A stretch of DNA of 64,000 nucleotides from Dromiciops gliroides. Its lineage: Eukaryota > Chordata > Mammalia > Microbiotheria > Microbiotheriidae. The DNA is taken from positions 642,355,306-642,419,305 of the forward strand of contig NC_057863.1 of NCBI RefSeq assembly GCF_019393635.1, in the 5' to 3' direction. The notes below the pieces were generated by a model. It had not been told where the DNA came from and ran no database searches. It worked only from the letters and a program-made list of their open reading frames with translations. Made by a program: the position numbers and the translations under genes. Below, piece by piece: positions 1-9,803 of the stretch. Each line of letters opens with the position of its first letter. The first letter of the stretch is position 1.

Positions 1-261
1 AGTCCTCCACTCTAATCTGAACTGGTTGTCTTCTACTGGTTTCCCATTTCTCTAACAACGAGGTCAGTGGGGATTCCCTCTCACAGGGGTGTGGCTCCTT
101 CTCTCTCTTCACCACTTGACTTGACCTTCTCAACCAATTGCATGATGTTTCCTGGGTGACTGTCATCTGAGGCATAGCCCGAAGTTCTATGGGCCTTTCA
201 TTAATTGATTAAAGACTTGTCTACACACTGTGATGAGGTTATAGGAGGGTCTTTTAACAGT

Positions 262-417
262 AGATTATGGTGCAGTGGATAAAGCACTGGCCCTGGATTC
301 AGGAGGACCTGAGTTCAAATCTGGCCTCAGATATTTGACACTTACTAGCTGTGTGACCCTGGGCAAGTCACTTAACCCTAATTGCCCTGCAAAAACAAAA
401 CAAAAACAAAAACAAAC
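262..417 (+). repeat. Young tRNA-derived SINE
   Basis: Has GTGCAGTGGATAAAGC, the TGTGTGACCCTGGGCAAGTC core and an A-rich tail. The region 1-960 otherwise shows nothing I can name. Confidence 0.85.
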
Positions 418-954
418 ATAAAAGAGAAATAAGTAAGTTAAGGGGAGAGACTGGAAGCAGGTGAGATGCACTAGGGTAGAGATTTAGATCTGGTGTTATC
501 ACAATAGAATTCATCATTGTAGCTAAAGGAACAGAGGCAATCACCCAGGGAGAGAGGATAAGGAGACATTCATACTTAGGGAGAGGGCAGGTACAAGGAG
601 AGCTGGAATCTAGATACCTGAGAACAGTTCAGCGGAGGGGCGTGCCCAGCTATGGAAGGGCAAGAAGACAATCTGCTCTGGGTGGGGTGGAGGTGGAAGG
701 GTAAAGTTTCTGTGAGAGGCTCTGGCTCCACGGCCAAAGACTGAGGATCCCAGCAGTCCGGGGAGGGTAGCAGTGGAGGCAGATGGGCCTGGGGAGGGTG
801 GGATCATGACAATAGGCTGTGGCCTAACAAAAGACTGGAAGATTTAAAAAAAAGACTGTAAAATACATGAATCCTAAGGGAATGAAGTGTGTTCTCCAGA
901 AGGCTCCTATTCTCAGTGCCCTGGGGGCCTTTCAGCTCACAAGTCAAACACACC

Positions 955-1078
955 GAGGTGGGCCTTTGTTGTTTCATGATCCTATTTGGGGTTTTCTGGA
1001 CAAAGATTCTAGAGTGGCTTGCCATTTCCTTCTCCAACTTATTTTACAGATGAGGAAACTGAGGCAAACAGGGTCAAG
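955..1078 (-). repeat. Older long tRNA-SINE, partial
   Basis: Carries the 3' body of the older marsupial SINE family (CCTATTTGGGGTTTTC, ATGAGGAAACTGAGGC in reverse orientation). Confidence 0.6.
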
Positions 1079-1182
1079 TATTGTTAGACAGACAGGATGG
1101 AGAGGAAAGGAGAGAGGAAGAGGTGGGAGAGACAGAGAGGTAAAGGCTCATGTGAACAAAATATTTCTTGAAGCACTCTTTT

Positions 1183-1338
1183 TTTTTTTAATTTTTTTTT
1201 TTAGTGAGGCAATTGGGGTTAAGTGACTTGCCCAGGGTCACACAGCTAGTAAGTGTTAAGTGTCTGAGGCCGGATTTGAACTCAGGTCCTCCTGACTCCA
1301 GGGCCGGTGCTCTATCCACTGCGCCACCTAGCTGCCCC
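1183..1338 (-). repeat. Young tRNA-derived SINE with target-site duplication
   Basis: Full copy from T-rich tail to CACCTAGCTGCCCC, flanked by perfect 15-bp duplications TTGAAGCACTCTTTT at 1168-1182 and 1339-1353. Confidence 0.93.
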
Positions 1339-1359
1339 TTGAAGCACTCTTTTGTGATT

Positions 1360-1806
1360 ACAAAGAATTAGAAACAAGGTTGGGGTTTCCATAAGTTGGG
1401 GAATGGCTGGAAAAATCATGCTATAAGAAGGTTAATAGAATATGATTGTTCTATAAGAAATGATGGCTCCAAGACAAAGAACTCATGATGGAAAATGCTC
1501 TCCACATCCAGAAAAAAGAACTGTGGATTCTGAATGCAGATTGAACCATATTGTTTCTACCATTTTTTTTTTGTCTTTTTTGAGGTTTTCCCCTTTTGTT
1601 CTGATTCTTCTTTCACAACATGACTAATGCAGAAATACGTTTAATGGGATTGAACATATTTAACTTAGATTGCTTTCTGTCTTCAGGAAGGGGGAGGGAA
1701 AGGAGGGAGGGAGAAAAATATGGAACTAAAAATCATATAAAAAATGTTGAAAACTATCTTTACATGTAACTGGAAAATAATAAAATATATTTATGATTTT
1801 AAAAAA
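1360..1806 (+). repeat. Retrotransposon 3' end (LINE-like, family uncertain)
   Basis: A common marsupial repeat recognised by TTGGGGAATGGCTG, CTCCACATCCAGAAAA, TTCACAACATGACTAATG and the end TACATGTAACTGGAAAATAA followed by an A-run. The same family recurs in reverse at 40585 and 61320. Confidence 0.6.
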
Positions 1807-1811
1807 AGAAA

Positions 1812-1895
1812 TAATAATGGATTCAGAAAACTGGGAAGGCTTATATGATCTCATGCAGATCGAAGCAAGCAGAGCCAAGAGAAAAATGCACATGA
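1812..1895 (+). repeat. Fragment of the same LINE-like repeat
   Basis: A second short piece (GGCTTATATGATCTCATGCA, AAGCAAGCAGAGCCAAGAG) from a different part of the family found at 1360. Confidence 0.45.
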
Positions 1896-2195
1896 TGTTG
1901 TTATAGTTGTCCTTCTTCTTGAAGAGGACCAATGATATCAGGAAGGTGATGTCATGACTTGCACTGAATTGGATTTAAATGAGGCAGGGCTGTGCAGAGT
2001 CACCAACCTCGCTCTCTCCTCTGGAGTCATCTGGGTCCACTGGCAAGATATAGATCAGGATGCCTGAAGATGGCCCCCAGATGCAGTGGGAGACCTTGGC
2101 CTTTTTAAGCTAAGGTCTTTCCCAGGTCTGTTTGTCTGAGGCAACACCCATTCAGTGATTAAGGCTAGGTATGAAATGAAGCAAAGGATCGCACA
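1896..2195 (+). repeat. Unclassified interspersed repeat
   Basis: Marsupial repeat with TTCTTGAAGAGGACCAATGA and GAGGCAGGGCTGTGCAGAGT. A second, reversed piece lies at 31237-31318, which proves it is repeated within this window. Confidence 0.6.
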
Positions 2196-2289
2196 TGATG
2201 GGAAGGGAAAATGAACAAACATTTGTTAAATACCTACCATGTAAAATAAATAAATAAATAGAAATAAAACCAAAACAAAATCAATCAAT

Positions 2290-2510
2290 AAATGCCTGTT
2301 GTGTGCCAAGGACTGTGCTAAATGCTTAACAAATATCTTGTTTGATCCTCACAACAACCTTGTGTATTATCTCCATTTTACAGCTCAGGAAACTGAGGTA
2401 GACACAGGTGAAGTGACTTGCTGAAGTGCAATTTGAACTCGGGTCTTCCTGACACCAGGCTCAGAATTCTACCTACTCACTGTGTGCGCCACCTAGTGGC
2501 CTCAGATGTG
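2290..2510 (-). repeat. MIR-type CORE-SINE
   Basis: Reverse-oriented old SINE with TTTACAGCTCAGGAAACTGA and GTGCGCCACCTAGTGG. Confidence 0.6.
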
Positions 2511-2923
2511 ATGGCTACAACAACGTGAGTTTAAAAAAAAAAGGATTAACATCTGATTGAACACAGCTCGCCTCCTCCCTCCCCCTTTAGGCAGAGGTGG
2601 TGGGCTATGGGTGTGGAAAAGCCAGAGCACCATACTTATCTGTTACGTGGGAGGGGGGGCTCTGGGAGGGGGTGGGAGAGTCAATGGGAAGTGATAGTCA
2701 CAATAAGAAAATAATAACAATCATAATGGCTGACATTTGTCTAGTGTTTTAAAGCTTGCAAAGCCAGTTAATTCACACAATCATACAGAAAAGAGCAAAA
2801 ATATAGTATTTATTTCTTTAAAAATAAAAGGTAAATAAAGATGAGGGTTAAGAAAAGGCCACTGGAGTAAGAGGCTTTTGGTGACCTTAGAAGAGTTTGA
2901 GGAGTGTAGTAGAGATTATGAAT

Positions 2924-2927
<4 letters not shown>

Positions 2928-2960
<33 letters not shown>

Positions 2961-2982
2961 AGAGAGAGAGAGAGAGAGAGAA

Positions 2983-3010
<28 letters not shown>
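2928..3010. repeat. Compound microsatellite (GT)n(GA)n(GT)n
   Basis: Three dinucleotide blocks in a row with near-perfect units. Confidence 0.95.
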
Positions 3011-3013
<3 letters not shown>

Positions 3014-3039
3014 GTGGTTAGACTATACCTCACCTGAAG

Positions 3040-3177
3040 GTAAGAATCATAGGATCAAAGACCTGGAAGGGACTTTAGACACCCTTGAATTCAACCCCTT
3101 TGTTTTACAGATGAGGAAACAGAGACCTAGAGAGGTCAAGTGATTTCTCCAAGGTCACACAGCTAAGAAACATTTGA
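3040..3177 (-). repeat. MIR-related repeat
   Basis: Shows ATAGGATCAAAGACCTGGAA, TTTTACAGATGAGGAAAC and GTCACACAGCTAAG in order; the same type as the piece at 34030. Confidence 0.55.
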
Positions 3178-3204
3178 AACTAGCTCCTCCTCCTTTCCTG
3201 ATCC

Positions 3205-3312
3205 TTCTCCTTGTTCTCTCTCTCTTTTTCTCTCTCTCTCCCTCCCCTATTTCCTCTTTTCCTCCTCTTCTCTCTTCCTGTCTTCCTCTCTCTCCCCCCT
3301 ATTTCCCCTCCT

Positions 3313-3366
<54 letters not shown>

Positions 3367-3410
3367 TTCTTTCTTATCTCCTCTCTCACCTTCTTATTTC
3401 TTTCTCTCTG
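3205..3410. repeat. CT-rich low-complexity tract with pure (CT)n core
   Basis: Polypyrimidine stretch; the core 3318-3362 is pure CT. Confidence 0.95.
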
Positions 3411-3706
3411 TAATTATACCGAGACCTCTGCTTAAACATAGGGAGGCACTTGTGCCTTTGCATCCCCAGACCCAGCCCAGTGTTCTCCTAGAACTCCTTA
3501 GACTTAGGGAGATGAGAACTCAGTCTTCAGCTACAGCAGGACTCAGGGTGCAAAGTGTGGACGCCCTCCACTGCGCAGGTACTGTTCCCTTCCCTTGGCT
3601 TCATCCCCATGAGTCCCATCCCTTCGCGTCCACGAAGCAGAACCCTTCTACAGAAAAGATACCAGGTCAAGAATCAACATTCATTCCTTCATTTGTCCCG
3701 CAAATG

Positions 3707-3712
3707 TTTATT
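3707..3712 (-). other. Candidate FXYD5 polyadenylation signal AATAAA
   Basis: First AATAAA on the minus strand after the FXYD5 stop, giving a 3' UTR of about 390 nt. It sits in what looks like an old L2/MIR-type end (GCTCAATAAACATTTG), so it may be only a repeat remnant. Confidence 0.4.
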
Positions 3713-4092
3713 GAGCATTTGACACTGTGCTAGGTGCTGAGAAACTTGGGATCTTGGAGTTGGGGGGGGGTGGTCAGAGAGACCAAGAAATTGGGGGAGC
3801 TCGTGCCTTCTGGAGGAAGAGGTTATGATGATGAGAAACCAAAGGACTGGTCAGTGGTACTTTCTTCCCAGAGCTCCCTGAGCCTCAGGGTTGGTCAGAA
3901 CCTTGGGGTCCATCCACTGCTCTGGCTTCGTTGGAGCTTCTTCATGAGAGTTTGGGGGCTCAGGCTTGGGTCACCTTGTAGGCACTTTGAAGGGACACCA
4001 GAGGAGGCAGTGAGAGGAAGGGCCTCCCTCCTTCTGCCTCTGACACCCCTTGATCTCCCAAGCCATCCCACTCCTACCCACTTTCCACGGTC

Positions 4093-6711
4093 TCACCTCC
4101 GCTGCTGCCTTCTGCACCAGCGGAATTGGCGGCACCGATCACCTGAGAGGAAGAATTAAATGAGAACAAGAAAGCAAATCACGTGCGTGGGGTTGGAAGG
4201 GAGCCTGTCCCCAGCCAGCATCCTTGGGCCACAGATGGGGAAACCAAGAGAGGCCCAAGATCACCCAAGAGACCGGCGGCAAAGCTGGTACCAAATGTGG
4301 GGCCTGTGACGCCCCTGCCCAGACCCCTGGGGTTCTCCTCCTTCTTACTCGTGAGGATGAGGATGCCTGTGATGAAGAGCACAGCAGCTGCAATTAAACC
4401 CCTCTTCCGGAGAGTGTATTCATCTGAAAGAGAAAGAATAGGGGGAGGGGGCCGGGGAAGAAAACAAAAATGAGGCAGGGGGAGGATTCAGAAGGGGAAG
4501 AGGCCCCTTTGTTTTTCCTGCCCCCTCCCCTTCCCTGGGTCCCAAGTCTGGAAGAATGACTCACCACTTTGGAAGGGATTCCAAGTCTCCTCAGGATCTA
4601 GGGAAGACACAAAGAAAGTCAGGGGGAGAGGGGCTTCTTTCTCGAAGCTCCTCCCTTTTCACATGGTCTTTCCCTAGAATGTAAGCTTCTTGAGGGTAGG
4701 GACTGTCTTTCTTTTTTGGGCTTGTTTTTGTATTCCTAACACTCCCCAGCAACTACAGCAACCAGCAGTCACCCACTCTGACCCACTGCTGCCTCTCAAA
4801 GTCATCTTGGTGAACTAGATGAGCTCCCTGATTTGGCAGAAACCTGAGGCCCAGGATATGGAATTATTTGCCAAGGACAGATAGGTAATGAGTGGGAGAG
4901 ACAGAATTTGAACCCAGGGCTTTTGAATTTAAATGCAACCCCCTTTCCACTCTACGACCTTCTCTCCCTAGTCTTGGATTCAATTCAATTCAGTCCCTCA
5001 TCTGTAAAACGAGCTGGACAAGGAAACGGCAAACCACTCCAGTATCTCTGCCAAGAAAACCCTAAATGGGGTCATGGAGAGTCGGACATGACTAAAATGA
5101 TTGAACCATCACAACAAAAAACGCATAAAAGGCCCAGTCTGTGCAAAGCACTGTGCTAGGAGTCAGAGATACAAAGAAAAGAACCACACCCTAATCATAA
5201 TAGTAGCTAGTATTAGCGGTTGTTGAGTCTTTTCAGTCCTGTCCCACCCTTCGTGACCCCATTTGGGGTTTTCTTGGCAGAGATCCTGGAGTAGTTGGCC
5301 GTTTCCTTGTCCAGCTCATTTTACAGATGAGGAAACTGAGGCAAGCAGGGTGAAGTGACTCGCCCAGGGTCACACAGCTAGAACTTAAGTCTTTCTGACT
5401 CCAAGTCCAGCCCTTTAAACACTTTTCCATGCCATTTCATTCTTCCCTCTAGGGAAGAAGTTGGTTTGCAACACCCTGGGTGACCCCTGGCACCTGGCTG
5501 CCTCTTGGGTCCTGACCCTTAAGGGGCATACATTGTATTAGGATAAACAGAGAAGAAGAAGGGAACATGCTGGGAAGGGAGTTGGGTGGTGCCCAAAACA
5601 TTTCATTGAATGATATAAGGAAAAGAACACAAGGAAACTTGTCTCATATGTGTTCTAAGGGCGAAGGAGAACCCAACTAGGGGAAAATTTGGGGATTGTA
5701 CTTGATGTTCTCTGAGGTCCCTTGCAGCTCGAGATCCTGTCACCTGAGAACAAGTCTCCAGATTCCTAAACCTAAGGTTCTAGACTGTTCTAGACTGATT
5801 CCTAAGGGATTGGGGAGGAACAGCTGGGAGTGGGTACGGGAGGAAAGAGAAAAGAGGGGAAAAGCTGAATCCCATTATCTCACTCTTAGAATGATTCCCA
5901 TGGGGTCCCCCTGCCAAAACTCTCCTGCCCACTCCCATAGGAATGGGACCCCGGATCCCTGCCTCTTAACCAGGCCTGGGGCACACAAATCACTGACCAG
6001 AAGAGATGGAAGGAGTCCTGGGACTTATTCTCCTCCCTACGGTCGTAGGGTTCAAGTTACCTGCAGAACACAGGAGAGAGAGACTTTACGCACAATCCAG
6101 TACTGGGAGTATTATACAACCCAGAGTTTATGCTCTAAATCGTGGCTAAGTATATTACCAAGGAGAGGAAGAGCAAAGGAGTAAGTGAAAAGAGAGAACC
6201 AGGAAAAGTTCTAGGAGAAATCTGAACCCGTTGCTCTAATGGTAGAAAAGAGAAGAATTGTTATCTATTAGACAATAGAAAAAAAATGAGATAATTGATT
6301 ATGTCTAAATAAAGTATTCTGCACAACAGAAAGAAGGAAACACACAGCTTGTAAGTGTGAGGTCAGATTTGAATTCAGGAAGATGGGTCTTCCTGATTCC
6401 AAGCCCAGCACCCTATCCACTATGGCTTCACCTAGTAGCACCCTTTACTGCCTACTACCGTTACTCATTCATTCATTCAACAAGAACCTCTCTGTTCCAG
6501 TTGACACCATTAAACTTCCCTCTCCCTGGATCTTCATGACACTGCTCACTCCTGAGTGTCCTTTGACCCCCCTGGCTACTCTATATACTCCTTCCCTGTG
6601 AGTGTCCTTTGACCCCTTTGGCTACTCTATATACTCCTTCCCTGGATCATCACCCATATTCCAACCTCTCTGTCCTGACCTCTTGGTGATCTCATCATCT
6701 TCCCTGGGCTC

Positions 6712-6765
<54 letters not shown>

Positions 6766-7087
6766 CTCTGTCTGTGTCTCTGTCTCTGTCTCTGTCTCTG
6801 TCTCTCTCACTGTCTCTCACATAGGTCTATTTATCTAATCTCCAGTCAATGGAGTATTTACAATTGGGTGGCAACATGATACAAGGAAAAGAGCTTTGGA
6901 GTCAGAAACCCGGGGTTCAAATCCTGACTCTACTTTTTGCTTCCTTATCATCTTGGGAAAATAATTTCGCTTCTCTGGTCCTTGGTTGTTTACCTATGAA
7001 GTGAAGGATCACACTAGACATCTCTGAAGGTTCTTTCCTGTTCTAAAATCCATGATTTCTCTTTTTACTTTATTTTATTACCGAAAA

Positions 7088-7146
<59 letters not shown>

Positions 7147-7221
7147 GAAGGAAGGAAGGAAGGAAGGAAGGAAGGAAGGAAGGAAGGAAGGAAGGAAGGA
7201 AGGAAGGAAGGAAGGAAGGAA

Positions 7222-7290
<69 letters not shown>

Positions 7291-9717
7291 GAAGGAAGAA
7301 AGAAAGATCATCTATGATCTCGGATCCACGTAGCCAACTCTGACCTCTCTCCTGCTCTCTGTCCCCATGCTACCTATTCTGTCTTCCTTTAGGTGGCCCA
7401 TAGACACCGCAAACCAAGTATGAGTGGCAACGCAATGGGATAGAAGGCATGCTGGGGCTGAAGCCGGTGAATACAGATTCAAATCCTGCTCCTACCACCT
7501 CCTAGCTAGGTGCACTTAGACAAATCTTTCCATCTCTCTGGGACTCAGTTCATATATAAAATGGGGACATTAGAGTAGGTCACCCCTAAGGCTTCTTCCA
7601 AAATTAAATTTATGATCTAATGTCCACAATAGGATTTACTCCCCGCCCCCCCCAAAAAAAAACAACCCTCTATTCTTAATTTTTTCAGCCAGGACACCAT
7701 GCCCCTTTTAGAAACCCAGGTTCAAAACCCTGAATTCACTCCTGACTCTTTCCTCTTATTGTCCCACTGTATCCAATGAAGCAAGTGCTTGCCCCTACCT
7801 CCACAATACTGTCTATTAAATTATTAGTAAATTAAAATCAGGGGCAGCTAGGTGGTGCAGTAGATAAAGCACCAGCCCTGGATTCAGGAGGATCTGAGTT
7901 CAAATCTAGATGTGTGACCCTGGGCAAGTCACTTAACCCTCATTGCCCCACAAAAAACAAAAAACAAACAAACAAATCAGCATAGGGAAAGGGATGGAAC
8001 TAGGAACCTCCCTTCACCTGTGCAGGTCAGCACTTTCTTACTTTCTCAATACCTTCTAGCCTAGGTGCTCAGGATCACTCCCTTAGTACAAGTCAGAAGG
8101 AAGATTTGAACCCAGGTCTTTGAGACCACCTGTCTCATTCACAGTTCTGCCTCAATAATTCAATTTATTTATTTATTTATCTATTCATTCATTCATTCAT
8201 TCATTTATTTGCTTATTTATTTATCCACTCGCTTATTTATTTATTTGTTTGTTTGCTTGTTTATTTAGCGGGGCAATGGGGGTTAAGTGACTTGCCCAAG
8301 GTCACATAGCTGGTAAGAGTCAAGTGTCTGAGGTCGGATTTGAACTCAGGTCCTCCTGAATCCAGGGCTGGTGCTTTATCTACTGTGCCACCTAGCTGCA
8401 CCTTAAATTAAGTTATTAAATGATATGGCCCATATAAAGCACTCTACAGATATTGGTGCCATAGTAAAAGCTATATTATTATTATTATAGACATTTCTAA
8501 GCAATAAAACCCCATGTGGGAGGGGAGGGGATTTCAAAGGCTATGGCACCAGGCTACTGGAGCTGATGGAAGGTTAGGGCACCATGAGAAGTGACAAAGA
8601 TAAAGAATAGAAGGAAATACAGGGAAATAGATGAAGGGATGCAGAGAGAAGAATCAACTCAGCAATACAAACAAATGAAATAATGATAACAGCCAGAAAA
8701 ATCTGGAAAAGAAAAAAATCATCATAGAGACAGGAGAGAGATCAGTTTGGGGAAGGGGGGCAACAAGTAAAACATTTTGGTTATCCTGATAAATGGTAGT
8801 GTTGCACTTTTTTTTTCTTTTTCTTTTTTTGGGGGGGGGCAATGAGGGTTAAGTGACTTGCCCAGGGGCACACAGCAAGTGTCCGAGACTGAATTTGAAC
8901 TCAGGTCCTCTTGAATCCAGGGCTGGTGCTTTGTCCACTGCACCACCTGGCTGCCCCCAGTATTGCATTAAAAAAAAAATTGACTACATAGTTGTGGTTA
9001 GATGTTACCTGTATAAATAACAGTTTTACAGTGATGTTAAGAGTGCATTTGGACATTAGAACGTTTGTTTCTACTGATGGTCATTAAGCTGGGAAGAGAT
9101 AATGTGCAAAAATGGAAGGATCTGCAGTTTGGGGAATGGAGGCCTCCCACCCATTCAGTAGGTGAGGCCGGGAGGGGAAGAGTAACTCATTCAGGGCTCT
9201 ACATTCAGTAAGTCAGATTTCTAGCAGGGCAGAGTGAGGTTCTCCTGTGAGACCTTCGGCAAATTTCTTCTCTCTGGGGCTCAATTCTCTAAACTGTAAA
9301 ATGAAGACTACGTGACAGCATCTGAGGTATCTTCTGATTCTAAACCTATGACCCCAAAGGTCCGAGACAAGATTTGAACCTGGGGTTTTCCCAACTCCAA
9401 ACCCTGCTGTGCCCTATCTACCAGACAGAGTCTCAGAATAAAAACGAAATTTAAATCTGATGAGGGAAAATGTTGCTCTTACATGGGGAAAGGTGGGGGG
9501 GGGGGAGGTGAGAGGGAAGGCTTTCTGAATTAGGGGATCTTGAATTGGGTCTTGAAGGGAAGGGGGCAGCTAGGTGGCACCAGCCCTGGATTCAGGAAGA
9601 CCTGAGTTCAAATTTGGCCTCAGACACTTGACACTTACTGGCTGTGTGACCCTGGGCAAGTCACTTAACCCTTATTGTCCTGCAAGAAAGAAACAAAGAA
9701 ACAAAGGAAGGAAGGAA

Positions 9718-9803
<86 letters not shown>

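Noticed and set aside
262-417. tRNA-like promoter boxes in this and the other SINE copies
   Set aside because: They belong to tRNA-derived SINEs and lack a foldable tRNA; not tRNA genes.
5696-6184. 162-codon plus-strand frame and a possible extra FXYD5 exon near 6050
   Set aside because: The FXYD5 model already closes in frame without it and I found no paired in-phase splice sites.
7052-7333. Lys/Glu/Arg-rich frames, also at 9574-9830 and 28901-29238
   Set aside because: Pure translations of GAAA/GGAA repeats.
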